In this document: piece by piece, positions 17,377 to 27,220 of the stretch | Numbering within the stretch: position 1 is the stretch's first letter | Layout of the letters: each line of letters opens with the position of its first letter | NCBI RefSeq assembly: GCF_007725405.1 | Contig: NZ_CP042163.1 | Coordinates: 620,001 to 684,000 of the forward strand | Source: Shouchella miscanthi | GTDB taxonomy: Bacteria > Bacillota > Bacilli > Bacillales > Bacillaceae_D | Length of the DNA stretch: 64,000 nt | Direction of reading: 5' to 3' | Notes under the pieces: generated by a model | What the model was told of the DNA's origin: nothing | The model's database searches: none | The model's input: only the letters and a program-made list of their open reading frames with translations | Translations under genes and position numbers: made by a program

Positions 17377-18537
17377 TTAAAGTGTTGATATTAAAATACT
17401 TGCGATTGCTACAGAGCCGACTGTTACGGAGGTAAAGCCACCAATTAACATTGGCGCCATTAGCTCATCCATAATTCGTTGACGTTCGGCCTCGGTTCGA
17501 CCTTCGCTACGACTAATCTCCTCAACGATGAGGTAATCTCCAGGGAAACCATAAAGGGCTGTAAGCACAACCGGAATCGATTTATTCGTATCCCATTTAA
17601 AAAGCTTTGCTCCGATAATGGCACCGAGCATGAGCCCAGCAATGCCGACAATCATAATAACCATAACCGGTAGTAGGGAAGCGACAATTTGATCCCAAGT
17701 GACACCGATGAGGGAATTAATGACAACGAATATTAACGCAATCATCGTGATACCTGAGCTATTTGCTTTTTCCATTGAACGTTCTGGTAAAAAGCGAAGG
17801 GCCGCTGCGGCTACACCGATAGCGAGTGCCCAAAGGCTGGCGTTAATACCTGTAAACTGTCCTAAAAAGACGGCAAGAGCACCACCTGCGAAAAGGAGAA
17901 AAATAATGACAAAATGGCTTTGCATCCATTCTTTTGGAAGCACATAGCTTTTTTCTTTTTCTGTTGAATCAGGCGCTAACCCTTGAGCAGCGTCTGCAGC
18001 GGTTTCATCCGCTCGAATTTTTTTCGCATAGCGAGCGAGAAAAATAGATGTTAACGGCATTCCAAAGAAATTTTGAATAGTAAAAACAGTAATAGGAATA
18101 GCAATAATGGCTGTTAAGCCAGCTTCTCTTAATCCATCTGCCGTTACAATATACGCAATGATTCCGCCTGTAATGGGACCGGCGCCTGCCACAGCCGTTG
18201 CATAGTCAAAAAGAAGCGTGACAATAACGATGACACCAATAACAGAAAAGGCTAAACCAATTAATGTAATCAATACAGCTTGATATTGTTTGAACATGGT
18301 TTTTAATGGAATCATTGTCCCTAAATGAACAATTAATACAGGTACAAGGACGCCGCCGACAGCAACGAATGTTGAGGCAGCAATGTACTCTTCAGGTAAG
18401 ATCCCCGTTTGTAACAAAGCGAACACTGTTGCGACAACCACAAGTAATGTTGGAATTCTTGCTCGAGATTTAATGGAAATGACCTCACCGATGGCAATGA
18501 TCGCGATGAATAAAAGTGCTAAATAAATAGGTTGCAA
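17377..18537 (-). CDS. polytopic secondary transporter, unassigned family
   Basis: About 386 residues, starting at TTG 18537 (MQPIYLALLFIAII) because GAGGAGG lies 7 bp upstream; the longer frame has no RBS. About ten hydrophobic segments, with a central cytosolic loop (EKEKSYVLPKEWMQS). Symmetric halves contain GAGPITGGIIAYIVTADGL and VVLTALYGFPGDYLIVEEISR, reminiscent of glutamate:sodium (GltS-like) exchangers. The family assignment is tentative. It is in one operon with the amidohydrolase and lies downstream of a PucR-type regulator gene. Confidence 0.65.
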   Translation of the reverse strand: MQPIYLALLFIAIIAIGEVISIKSRARIPTLLVVVATVFALLQTGILPEEYIAASTFVAVGGVLVPVLIVHLGTMIPLKTMFKQYQAVLITLIGLAFSVIGVIVIVTLLFDYATAVAGAGPITGGIIAYIVTADGLREAGLTAIIAIPITVFTIQNFFGMPLTSIFLARYAKKIRADETAADAAQGLAPDSTEKEKSYVLPKEWMQSHFVIIFLLFAGGALAVFLGQFTGINASLWALAIGVAAAALRFLPERSMEKANSSGITMIALIFVVINSLIGVTWDQIVASLLPVMVIMIVGIAGLMLGAIIGAKLFKWDTNKSIPVVLTALYGFPGDYLIVEEISRSEGRTEAERQRIMDELMAPMLIGGFTSVTVGSVAIASILISTL

Positions 18538-18608
18538 ACCGGTTCCTCCTCTGTCAAAGTCTTGCACTGCTCGTTGACAAAAGAGTCTGAACAAATGCTT
18601 ACATCTGA

Positions 18609-18642
18609 CTATAGTCTAAAAAGACAGACAATTCTATAGTCT
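18609..18642. repeat. 9-bp direct repeats, candidate PucR-type regulator site
   Basis: CTATAGTCT occurs at 18609-18617 and 18634-18642 (25 bp apart, centre to centre). The first copy is part of the palindrome GACTATAGTC. They lie between the regulator gene and the transporter start, where an activator of this operon would bind. Confidence 0.45.
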
Positions 18643-18662
18643 TATTCGACAAAATTCACGGC

Positions 18663-20441
18663 TTATTTTTGTCTTTTGTGGCTAAATGAATTTATTTCTA
18701 AATAGTTTGCGATTTTTAAAGCTAAATGGGTATTAAAGGCTTCTTCTACTGTAAACCCTTTTATTTTAAGGAGTTCATAGATTTTTTTTAACCGGTACTT
18801 TACGGTATTTACATGAACGTAAAGCACAAGGGCTGTTTCTTTTAACCGCTGACCTTGTTCCATATAGACAAAGAGAGTGTTGAGTAATTCACCTGATGAG
18901 TCATGTGTCATTAGTGTGCCTAGTTTATCAAAAACGTAGTCTGTTAGTTCTTCTTCGTTCATATTCAAAAATAAGCGGTAGGGGCCAAGTGAATCAAAGT
19001 CGACCAGTTCATTCGGACGTTGTTTACGCTGCAAATAGTGAATGACCCGAACGGCTTCCATATAGGATTCTTTTAGAGCTGTTGGCTTGGATACATGGCG
19101 ACCAAGACCTACATAACCAGATAGGTTCCACTTAGACTGTGTATAGGATAGCAATTCGTTCAAAAACGCTCTAATAGTTAAGGGCATGGTTGCGCTTGAA
19201 AACGTAAAAAGAAACGTCAAATCAAAATGGCGTTCGTAGACAATGGTGACATCGCTTAGTTTAGATTGTTCATAATACACTTTACGCATAAGCTGTTGCT
19301 TCATACGATTATACATCGGAACCGGTACACCTGAATGCTCTAACTGTAGCTTTCCAATCACATAACGCTGATGCGAACCTGTGGGAATGTGCATGAGCAA
19401 TTCTTGAGTCGGGGCTTCAGGTTCTGATGAATGAATAACCATTTCTAGCAGTCTTGCAGTATACATAAGATCGTCGACATCTTGTTTTTCTCGTTGGTGA
19501 AGCTCCATCACGAAAATAGGTAAAGCCTGTTCAATCGCTACTTGATCAAGTGGATTTAACATGGCTTCTTTACTTCCAATGATAATGAGAAGCCCAATTG
19601 GTTCTGTATCAATTTGAATTGGAAATGTGTACAGCGCTGTTTGATCGTTATCCATTGTCCATGTTTGTACACCTTGATGTTTTTCAATATAAAGTGATGT
19701 TAGCATGCTTTCTAAGAGAGTAGACGGAAGAGCAAATGGTGATCGTTCTGGATAACTAGACAATTCTTCAGCAAATTCGTTCACAACGACGACATGCTTT
19801 GATAGTAAATGAGCTAAAGCACCTGTAATGTCATTCAATCCTCCATAAGAAAGGGACACCCGAGAGAGTGCTTGGTGGATTTCTTGCGTTCGCTTATTTT
19901 GAGAATACAAGCGCGCATTCTCTACAGCAATAGATGCTTGCCGTGCAAACGTTTCTAATAGGTCGAGGTCGTTTGGCTCGAATGTATGCTTTCGTTCAAA
20001 GATATCAACCGTCAATACGCCAATACACGTCCCATCTGATAGATAGAGAGGGACAGAAAGAGCGCTAACTGGGTATGCTAACTCAGGCAAGGATTGTTCA
20101 TAATATAGGGCATTTTGAGTGCTTAAGTTGGCCATGCCTGTTTTAGTGTCGTGAAGATGAGAATAAATGTTGCCTCGTTTCTGTTGAAACGTTTTACCAC
20201 TCATGCCTTCCCCTGGCTTTAAGCGGACTTTTCCTAATGTTTCCATGTTGAAGCCGATTGCGCTCTCTGCATAAAGAACGTCTTGTTGTTCGTCATATAA
20301 AAATAAAACGCCAGCCGTTGAGCCATCAATGACATGTAAGGCTTCTTGTAAGAGTTGGCGTAAGACATCAGGCAATTCCCGGGTCGAGCTCAACACACGA
20401 ATGGAAGCCATTAAGCTCGTTAGTTGTCGATCTGTTTTCAT
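18663..20441 (-). CDS. GAF-domain transcriptional regulator, PucR/CdaR-type
   Basis: A 592-residue regulator. The ATG at 20441 has AAGGAG 7 bp upstream; the longer frame starts before that site. An N-terminal GAF domain (about residues 20-165) contains GVLFLYDEQQDVLYAESA, PGEGMSGKTFQQKRG and FARQASIAVENARLY. A central region of unknown role (about 170-350) and a CdaR-like middle section precede a C-terminal PucR HTH_30 helix-turn-helix (about 530-590): RLKETALVLYVHVNTVKYRLKKI. Such proteins sense metabolites and activate neighbouring catabolic genes. Its gene precedes the transporter and amidohydrolase, its likely targets. Confidence 0.85.
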   Translation of the reverse strand: MKTDRQLTSLMASIRVLSSTRELPDVLRQLLQEALHVIDGSTAGVLFLYDEQQDVLYAESAIGFNMETLGKVRLKPGEGMSGKTFQQKRGNIYSHLHDTKTGMANLSTQNALYYEQSLPELAYPVSALSVPLYLSDGTCIGVLTVDIFERKHTFEPNDLDLLETFARQASIAVENARLYSQNKRTQEIHQALSRVSLSYGGLNDITGALAHLLSKHVVVVNEFAEELSSYPERSPFALPSTLLESMLTSLYIEKHQGVQTWTMDNDQTALYTFPIQIDTEPIGLLIIIGSKEAMLNPLDQVAIEQALPIFVMELHQREKQDVDDLMYTARLLEMVIHSSEPEAPTQELLMHIPTGSHQRYVIGKLQLEHSGVPVPMYNRMKQQLMRKVYYEQSKLSDVTIVYERHFDLTFLFTFSSATMPLTIRAFLNELLSYTQSKWNLSGYVGLGRHVSKPTALKESYMEAVRVIHYLQRKQRPNELVDFDSLGPYRLFLNMNEEELTDYVFDKLGTLMTHDSSGELLNTLFVYMEQGQRLKETALVLYVHVNTVKYRLKKIYELLKIKGFTVEEAFNTHLALKIANYLEINSFSHKRQK

Positions 20442-20622
20442 AGAGCATCTCCTTACTTTTGTTCTGTTAAGCATAAGGGAAGGATGAGGGATTGGCTAGT
20501 GTTTTGGCGGAGAGTAATTGTTTCCAATATCTTAATTCGAGACTACTAGATCTTAAGGGAGCAGGAATATAGAAATGATGCGACCACGCTATACTAAATA
20601 GAACAATAAGAGGAGGGATGTC

Positions 20623-22419
20623 ATGAAACGCATTTTGAAAGCGTTTGCTTTTTTGGTTGTTTTTTTATTTGGAAGTTTGATTGTGACGGGTGCTCATGGA
20701 AAGACACATGAATTGCCATTATTCTATTATGAACAAACGATCATTGATCCAGATGATTTGGTGTACAATCCCACAGGAGAATATGATTTCCCGACAGTCA
20801 TTCGAGCTGAAGATTATTTTGACCAACCTCTTGGAACCTATTACATGTACTATGGACCTCATGATAGACCTGGTGGTATTGCGCTTGCTTATGCGGATTC
20901 TATCAAAGGTCCTTGGATGGAATACAGTGGGAATCCAATTATCGCAAGAGATTGGCAACCGCATTACAGTGTATCCCACGTTGCTTCAGCACATCCAATA
21001 TGGAATGAAGAAGAAGAGAAGTTATTTCTCTATTTCCATGGAGAAAATTCAGTGACACGCCTTGCTACATCAGAAGACGGCATTCATTTTGATTATGAGC
21101 AAGTGGTCATTCGCACGAGTGATTATACAGGAATTAATGAAGCCTCTTATGCGCGGGTGTTCGAGCATGAACTTGAAGGGAAAGACAATCGTTACGTCAT
21201 GACGTTAATGGGAAATAACAATGGCACGAGGAAAATCTATTTAGCGTGGTCGAAAGATGGCCGTGAATGGGAGACACAGCAGGAACCGCTAATCTCACCT
21301 CAACCGGGCCAAGGAGGGAATCTATCTGGTGCGTATTACTTTCCTTATAACGGCAATCATTACGTAACGGTTCATGGAGGATCCGGCAATCAATATGTAG
21401 TCGATGTTGGTGAAAATTTTGATCAAGAAATTCATTTAGGCGCTTATTATCAGCCGGCACAAAATGCTCCAGAGAACGGACGAGCGGCTTCTCGTTCGTA
21501 TATTTATTCGGAGAATGAGCTTTACATGATCTATGAAGCAGGACAACGCGGGTCAACAAAAATTGCGCTTGCTCGTGCCATATATGATGAAGAAGTACGA
21601 GACATGGCTAAAGCCACACTACGTTCCACGGATGTAGTTGTCACTATAGGTAGCGAAATTGAGTTCGAAATAATAGCCGAACGTTACGACGGATCCCTCA
21701 TTGATAAGCAGGAATTAGACGTTGAATTCACATCAAGTGATCCAACAATTGTGCGCATAGATCAAGGGAGGCTCTACTCAGGTTCAGAAGGATTTGCATC
21801 GGTTCAAGCCGAAGTGTATTACAAAGGAAAACGTCTTTCGACAAATTCCGTGTTATTTGAGGTTCGTGAAGGAGAGGTCTGGAATGTCATTGACGAATCC
21901 TTTGTCGATTACACGAGACGTTGGCAAGTTGCTAAGGGAAGCGCGGCTCAAGGAACCATTGAGCAAGGGGCTGGGTTCGTTGACATTCAAGAAGAGCGAA
22001 GAGGGAGCGGTTCTTTTCATTACCTCACACATAGCGGGTTTTACTTGCCTGATTTTCACTTTACCCTTGAAGCAGATCTCGCTGTTCTGGGACCAAGCCG
22101 AGGAAACGAGATGAGTATTAGACATGGCAACCAACAAAAATCAATTTTTATTCAGTATGATGGTGAGAGAGGGTGGATCCAAGACAGACTAAATCAGCCG
22201 ACTGTTTCAGTGGAAATGAATCCAACTGCTCAAGCACGGTACACGCTTGTTTCAACAGGAAGAACGACGTACGACGTGTATCGTGAGGGTGAGTTTTTAT
22301 TCCATTCGACATCGATCGCACAAACGGGTCAAGACCTGTTGAAAATTGGAGCGGATTCACAAGGTGATGCTGCCATGCGAGTAGAATCACTTAGAATGCA
22401 AACGAATCTTACTGAGTAA
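20623..22419 (+). CDS. secreted GH43-like beta-propeller protein with Ig-like and C-terminal lectin-like domains
   Basis: A 598-residue exported protein. The signal peptide is residues 1-26 (MKRILKAFAFLVVFLFG, cut near AHG-KTH). Residues about 30-330 form a five-bladed propeller of the GH32/43 type, with repeated blade motifs PTVIRAEDYF, IALAYADSIKGPWMEYSGNPI, RLATSEDGIHF and IYLAWSKDGREWE. Residues about 335-420 look like a Big_2/Ig-like domain (VVVTIGSEIEFEI, VEFTSSDPTIVRID). The last 170 residues resemble a concanavalin-type carbohydrate-binding domain. A role in cutting or binding an extracellular polysaccharide is inferred; it is followed by sensor, ABC importer and oxidoreductase genes that would use the product. 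Confidence 0.75.
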   Translation: MKRILKAFAFLVVFLFGSLIVTGAHGKTHELPLFYYEQTIIDPDDLVYNPTGEYDFPTVIRAEDYFDQPLGTYYMYYGPHDRPGGIALAYADSIKGPWMEYSGNPIIARDWQPHYSVSHVASAHPIWNEEEEKLFLYFHGENSVTRLATSEDGIHFDYEQVVIRTSDYTGINEASYARVFEHELEGKDNRYVMTLMGNNNGTRKIYLAWSKDGREWETQQEPLISPQPGQGGNLSGAYYFPYNGNHYVTVHGGSGNQYVVDVGENFDQEIHLGAYYQPAQNAPENGRAASRSYIYSENELYMIYEAGQRGSTKIALARAIYDEEVRDMAKATLRSTDVVVTIGSEIEFEIIAERYDGSLIDKQELDVEFTSSDPTIVRIDQGRLYSGSEGFASVQAEVYYKGKRLSTNSVLFEVREGEVWNVIDESFVDYTRRWQVAKGSAAQGTIEQGAGFVDIQEERRGSGSFHYLTHSGFYLPDFHFTLEADLAVLGPSRGNEMSIRHGNQQKSIFIQYDGERGWIQDRLNQPTVSVEMNPTAQARYTLVSTGRTTYDVYREGEFLFHSTSIAQTGQDLLKIGADSQGDAAMRVESLRMQTNLTE

Positions 22420-22427
22420 GCGAAATG

Positions 22428-22456
22428 GAACCTTCTGATCAAGAAGGTTCTTTTTC
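22428..22456 (+). terminator. intrinsic terminator after the GH43-like gene
   Basis: GAACCTTCT (22428-22436) / AGAAGGTTC (22442-22450) with loop GATCA and a five-T run. It may attenuate read-through into the response regulator gene 20 bp on. Confidence 0.88.
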
Positions 22457-22476
22457 TATAAAAGGGAGGGATGGAA

Positions 22477-23202
22477 GTGTATAAAGTTGTTATTGCAGAA
22501 GATGAGAAAATGATACGAAAAGGACTGGTAACAATTGTGAATCAGCTTGTTAGGGATTTTACCGTTATTGGTGAGGCCGATAATGGCGAGACGGCGCTCC
22601 ATTTGCTCGCTCATGATTGTCCTGATGTCTTGGTAACGGATATTCGAATGCCGAAACGAGATGGATTATCGTTAATGAAACAAGTCCGTGCTTATTTTCC
22701 ACAGGTGCGCATTATCGTTGTGAGTGGTCACGAAGAATTTTCGTACGCTCAGCAAGCTATTCAGCACGGGGTGAGTCGCTATTTATTAAAGCCGATTGAT
22801 CGAACAGAAGTGGTAGCTGCTTTCGATGAAATTAAAGCCGGATTAAGTGAGGTGGAAGAGAGCTATCACGAAGATCCGTTCATTCAGCAAGTGGATGACT
22901 ATATTAAAGCGCATATAGATCAAGACATTACGTTAACAGATGTAGCTAAGCTTGTGCACTTACATCCGACTTATTTCAGTCAATGGTTTAAAGACAAGAG
23001 TGGAAAGAACTTTTCTACGTATGTCACTGAAAGAAGGTTGAAACGGGCTGAGACGTTACTTCATCAAACCAACTTGCGCATTTACGAGATAGCGAGAATG
23101 TCAGGCTATCAAAGTCAGAAACATTTTATGAAGCTATTTAAGAAAGAAAAACAGTGTACACCGACGCAGTACAGGAAGAAAACGTTTATGCAACAAAAGT
23201 GA
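22477..23202 (+). CDS. YesN-type response regulator (receiver + AraC)
   Basis: A 241-residue regulator if the GTG at 22477 is used, giving MYKVVIAEDEKMIRKG, the standard YesN start; the ATG at 22471 is directly adjacent to the RBS AAAGGGAGGG and too close. The receiver domain (1-120) has Asp55 in VLVTDIRMPKRDG and Lys in YLLKPIDRTEV. The C-terminal AraC domain (about 140-238) has two HTH motifs: ITLTDVAKLVHLHPTYFSQWFK and IYEIARMSGYQSQKHFMKLFKKE. It pairs with the YesM-type kinase encoded next and probably activates the ABC importer operon. Confidence 0.92.
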   Translation: MYKVVIAEDEKMIRKGLVTIVNQLVRDFTVIGEADNGETALHLLAHDCPDVLVTDIRMPKRDGLSLMKQVRAYFPQVRIIVVSGHEEFSYAQQAIQHGVSRYLLKPIDRTEVVAAFDEIKAGLSEVEESYHEDPFIQQVDDYIKAHIDQDITLTDVAKLVHLHPTYFSQWFKDKSGKNFSTYVTERRLKRAETLLHQTNLRIYEIARMSGYQSQKHFMKLFKKEKQCTPTQYRKKTFMQQK

Positions 23203-23214
23203 GGTGGGAAAAGC

Positions 23215-24921
23215 ATGTCACTGAGACAGAAAATCATCGTGTTGTTTCTCGCTATTGTATTGGTGCCTTTAAATCTACTGGGAATGATTACCTATTCCTA
23301 TTTTTCGAAAACGTTGGAGGATCAAACGTACCATTACACGGTACAAGTGATTGATCAATTGAATCAGAACGTCAATGCATTTATTGATGAAATGCACCGA
23401 TTATCCCTTCTTCCTCTATACGATCGAGAAATTTTAACGATTTTAAAGAACCGAACCGAGGATTCTTATTCTTATTATCCACAAACGGAAGAACTTGAAC
23501 GCATGAGTTCGTTTCTATCTACCCTCTCCTATAATCGAAAAGAGCTTTCTGGGGTTCATATTATTGCAAGAGATGGAAGTTTGTTTAGCGATCTCGGTTC
23601 ACCTCGAACGGTACATCGTTTTAGTGATGAATCTAGCTTCTGGCATCAGAATATTCAACAAGGAGAAGGTGCTTCTTTGCTCGTGCCTGCTCACGAGCCA
23701 GCCTATATGGTTGGGAACGAAAAGACCGTTTTCTCAGTTGGCCGCTTACTCCGAGATCCAGATGGGTTCCGTCCCCTTGGCATGATTAAAGTCGATATCG
23801 AAATGAGCTATATTGAATCCCTGTTAACAGATGTGGATTTGTCAGAAGAAGCGTCTATCACAATGGTTGATCGTCATGGACAGCTCATTTATGAAACTGG
23901 AAAAGCCATTACGCCTATTTTAAAGAAAGTAGACAAAGAGGGACAACCCCTTGTTGAACGTGAACGAGTGACGGCTGATGGCGTAAATTATTTACCGGTG
24001 CTCCGGCAATCGAGTGGAGAGGTTCAGACGATTGTGCTGTTACCAGAAAATGAAATTGTCGGTGCCTCCCAGTCACTCCGAATCGTCACCATTGGATTAA
24101 TGGTAGCGGTGTCAGGGGTCATCCTTTTATTAGCGCGAGTCGCTGAGCGTTCATTAACCAAGCCAATCTTTGAGCTACGCCAAATGATGGAAAAGGCTGA
24201 AAAAGGAGAATTTCAGCACCGTATGACGCCTTCTTCGAAAGACGAGCTGGGTCAACTTGCTCTTAGCTATAATCATATGATGGAGCAGATTAACGAGCTG
24301 ATTGCAAAAGTGTATCAAACCGAAATACGTGAAAAAGATGCCGAAATAAAAGCACTGCAAACGCAAATGAACCCCCACTTTATTTACAATACATTAGAAC
24401 ATATAAATATGATTGCGATTACAAAACATGAATACGAACTTTCCGATATGGTCGCTTCTCTCGGACGCCTTATCCGCTACAGCATCGATCAGAAAACCCG
24501 GTTTGTTCCTTTGCGAGATGAACTGTTATTCGTTAAAGCGTATATAGCCATTCAAGAAAAACGATTAGAAGGAAAAGTAACGTTTGATATCTCCATACCA
24601 GAGAAGATGTTGACGCTCTTCATCCCAAAATTGATTCTTCAACCGTTGCTTGAAAATGCCATCGTGCATGGACATCAACATGGTGAAATAAAAGGAAGAA
24701 TTGGAGTAAAGGGGTGGCAAGATCACACGTTTTCTTACTTGGAAGTGAGAGATCAAGGGCAAGGAATGAAGCAGTCCATGAGTATTGGAACTGGAAACCG
24801 TGTGGCGCTTAACAATATCGCAGAGCGACTTGCGCTGCTTTTAGGAGAACAAGCTGTGCTGACCATTAAGAGCGAGGAAGGAATAGGGATGTCCGTCACA
24901 ATCACTTTACCAAAGACCTGA
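23215..24921 (+). CDS. YesM-type sensor histidine kinase
   Basis: A 568-residue membrane kinase. The first membrane segment is about residues 7-27, an extracytoplasmic Cache-like sensor domain spans about 30-285, the second membrane segment about 287-307, then HAMP (about 308-360). The His_kinase domain carries His388 in QMNPHFIYNTLEHINMI, and the HATPase_c domain (about 475-568) has LILQPLLENAIVHG and GQGM. GAGGTGGG precedes the ATG. It most likely senses a sugar or an associated binding protein and phosphorylates the upstream YesN-type regulator. Confidence 0.92.
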   Translation: MSLRQKIIVLFLAIVLVPLNLLGMITYSYFSKTLEDQTYHYTVQVIDQLNQNVNAFIDEMHRLSLLPLYDREILTILKNRTEDSYSYYPQTEELERMSSFLSTLSYNRKELSGVHIIARDGSLFSDLGSPRTVHRFSDESSFWHQNIQQGEGASLLVPAHEPAYMVGNEKTVFSVGRLLRDPDGFRPLGMIKVDIEMSYIESLLTDVDLSEEASITMVDRHGQLIYETGKAITPILKKVDKEGQPLVERERVTADGVNYLPVLRQSSGEVQTIVLLPENEIVGASQSLRIVTIGLMVAVSGVILLLARVAERSLTKPIFELRQMMEKAEKGEFQHRMTPSSKDELGQLALSYNHMMEQINELIAKVYQTEIREKDAEIKALQTQMNPHFIYNTLEHINMIAITKHEYELSDMVASLGRLIRYSIDQKTRFVPLRDELLFVKAYIAIQEKRLEGKVTFDISIPEKMLTLFIPKLILQPLLENAIVHGHQHGEIKGRIGVKGWQDHTFSYLEVRDQGQGMKQSMSIGTGNRVALNNIAERLALLLGEQAVLTIKSEEGIGMSVTITLPKT

Positions 24922-24960
24922 ATAAAAGATACCAAATCAAAAACGAGCACCCTCCCGAAT

Positions 24961-24974
24961 TGTAAGCGCTTTAT
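24961..24974 (+). promoter_or_regulatory. candidate cre box before the sugar ABC genes
   Basis: TGTAAGCGCTTTAT matches TGWAANCGNTNWCA at 12 of 14 positions and lies 38 bp before the solute-binding-protein start, consistent with CcpA control. Confidence 0.5.
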
Positions 24975-25011
24975 TTAAACTGAGAATAAGAACAAAAAAG
25001 GGGGATCTAAG

Positions 25012-26277
25012 ATGAAAAGATGGGGTGTTAGCGCGGGATTTTTGCTTATTGTGGCAGGCTGTTCTTCCTCTGGTGGGTCGGCGACAAATGATGGAGAAGA
25101 ACAAATTGAATTGACCTTTTCAACATGGGGCAATGAAAACCACATTGCCGTTTATGAAGAATTATTAGAGGCCTATTACGTCGATCATCCAAATGTAAAC
25201 GTTACGATTCAAACAACACCATTTCCAGATTACCAGCAAAATATGACGGTATTAGCGGCTGGACAAGAACTTCCAGACATCGGCTGGGCGGCTGAACGGA
25301 TGGTGCCACAATTTATCGAGAATAACATTCTTGCAGACATTGGGGTTCTTCGACAAGATGAATCATTTAACTTCGATGATATCTTGCCAGGCACGATTAC
25401 CCAGTACGAAGTGGACGACGCCCTCTATGGTGTGCCGTTTTCTAGTCCACCTCATATCATTTATTACAATAAAACCCTGTTTGAAGAAAAAGGTTTAGAC
25501 ACACCACAAGAACTTGAAAGTCGAGGAGACTGGACGTGGGAGGCTTTTGAAGAAGCCGCAGCTGTTATTGCCGAAGATGAAGGTGTTTACGGTGCCAATT
25601 TCTTTCGGGCTTGGGAAACGTGGGAAAACCTACTTGCTCATACGCGAGCTGAGGGAGGCGACCTTTTTAACGAAGAGACAACCGAGTTTACGTGGAACAG
25701 TGATGCTGGTATTTCGACATTAGCGATGCTCGATCGAATGATGTTTGAAGATCGCTCTCATCCACGCGCAGGCGATCAGGTTGCATTTGAAGCTGGTAAT
25801 GTAGGGATGTTCTTTGATGTCTATAGCTATGTATCAACGGCTAGAGGCATTGACGCATTTGAGTGGGATATTGCGCCAGTTCCCCTTGGCTCAGCAGGAC
25901 GCGCGCCCATTCTTGGTCAGGCAGGTTATGTGATGTTTGAAGGAACCGAGTATCCAGAAGAAGCGCTTGATCTCATTCGCTACTTTGCGAGTGAGACTGG
26001 AATGGAAGCAACCTCTACTTATTTTGCACCACCACGCGCATCGGTACTTGAATCGGATGCATTTATTGAACAACCTGGTAATCCTCCTCGGGAAAGCATG
26101 GAATCAACGATCTTAAGCTTAAGCGAGGAAGCACGTGTCTTACCGATTCACCCTGAATGGCAAAACATCGACAATCACATTCTACAAGGGTTTGACCGGT
26201 TATTTGGGCAGACTGCGGAACCAGCCGACATTCTTGAAAAGATGGAAGCGAGTATTAATCCGCTGGTGCAAGAGTGA
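25012..26277 (+). CDS. sugar ABC transporter solute-binding lipoprotein (CUT1)
   Basis: A 421-residue family-1 extracellular solute-binding protein. Lipoprotein signal MKRWGVSAGFLLIVAGCSSS with lipobox V-A-G-C (Cys17). The mature part has the family-1 features TFSTWGNENHIAVYEELLEAY, YGVPFSSPPHIIYYNKTLFEE, and GNVGMFFDVYSYVS. Two permease genes follow immediately, but no ATPase gene; as in other Bacillus CUT1 systems, a shared MsmX-type ATPase elsewhere is expected. Oligosaccharide released by the GH43-like protein is a reasonable but unproven ligand. Confidence 0.92.
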   Translation: MKRWGVSAGFLLIVAGCSSSGGSATNDGEEQIELTFSTWGNENHIAVYEELLEAYYVDHPNVNVTIQTTPFPDYQQNMTVLAAGQELPDIGWAAERMVPQFIENNILADIGVLRQDESFNFDDILPGTITQYEVDDALYGVPFSSPPHIIYYNKTLFEEKGLDTPQELESRGDWTWEAFEEAAAVIAEDEGVYGANFFRAWETWENLLAHTRAEGGDLFNEETTEFTWNSDAGISTLAMLDRMMFEDRSHPRAGDQVAFEAGNVGMFFDVYSYVSTARGIDAFEWDIAPVPLGSAGRAPILGQAGYVMFEGTEYPEEALDLIRYFASETGMEATSTYFAPPRASVLESDAFIEQPGNPPRESMESTILSLSEEARVLPIHPEWQNIDNHILQGFDRLFGQTAEPADILEKMEASINPLVQE

Positions 26278-26296
26278 GCTGCGGAGGGATTAAGAA

Positions 26297-27220
26297 ATGA
26301 ATGTAGATACGCAACCTGAACAAAACCAAACAAAACGGCGGAAGCCATTTTTCAAACAAGATACCCTCGCAGGCTGGTTGTTTCTTAGTCCGATGCTCAT
26401 CGGGTTCACTGTTTTTATGTTCGTGCCAATCGGCTTTGCCTTTTATATGAGCTTTACAGACTGGCCGTTGCTTGGTCAGTCGGAGTTCATTGGAACGGCG
26501 AATTATCGAGCTATTGTCCAAGACCCAGAATTCCAACAAGTGATGGGCAATACGATTTTGTTTACTGCCGGGCTTGTGCCTTTTAATATTTTTCTTGCTC
26601 TTGGATTGGCACTGCTACTGCGCCATCCGCTACCACTGATGGGCATGTTCCGAACGATTGTCTTTGTACCGGTAGTCACAACACTTGTTGTATGGGCGAT
26701 TGTCTGGCGCTATATGTTTGCGACTGATTACGGATTTATTAACTCCATCCTTGGTTGGGTTGGAATTGAACCACAAGCGTGGCTCTATAGTAAGGACTTG
26801 GCGATGCCAGCAGTTATCGTCACAAGTGTGTTGAAAAATGTAGGACTAAACATGGTCCTGTTTTTAGCTGCATTACAGATGGTCCCAAGAAATCTATATG
26901 AAGCGGCAAGAATTGATGGAGCTGGAAGCTGGCGTCAATTTCGCAACATTACGCTTCCCATTATTTCCCCAACCGTGTTTTTAGCAACTATTATTACAAT
27001 CATTGGGGCGATGAAAATCTTCGCCCAAATCTTTGTGATGACACGTGGAGGTCCGGAAAGTAGCACGAAAGTGATCGTCTACTATATTTGGGAAAAAGCG
27101 TTTCGGTTATTTGATATGGGCTACGCTTCGGCAGCTGCATTTATCCTATTCTTTCTTATCTTTGCATTCACATTGATTCAATGGTGGCTACGAAAAAGGT
27201 GGGTTTACAATGAAGATTAA
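26297..27220 (+). CDS. CUT1 sugar ABC permease, MalF-type
   Basis: A 307-residue permease with about six membrane segments after a charged N-terminal tail (QNQTKRRKPFFKQ). The EAA loop that contacts the ATPase is EAARIDGAGSWRQFRNITLPII (quoted in part: EAARIDGAG and RNITLPIISP). GGAGGG precedes the ATG. It overlaps the next permease gene by 11 bp, so both are made together and form the heterodimeric channel for the lipoprotein encoded upstream. Confidence 0.93.
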   Translation: MNVDTQPEQNQTKRRKPFFKQDTLAGWLFLSPMLIGFTVFMFVPIGFAFYMSFTDWPLLGQSEFIGTANYRAIVQDPEFQQVMGNTILFTAGLVPFNIFLALGLALLLRHPLPLMGMFRTIVFVPVVTTLVVWAIVWRYMFATDYGFINSILGWVGIEPQAWLYSKDLAMPAVIVTSVLKNVGLNMVLFLAALQMVPRNLYEAARIDGAGSWRQFRNITLPIISPTVFLATIITIIGAMKIFAQIFVMTRGGPESSTKVIVYYIWEKAFRLFDMGYASAAAFILFFLIFAFTLIQWWLRKRWVYNED

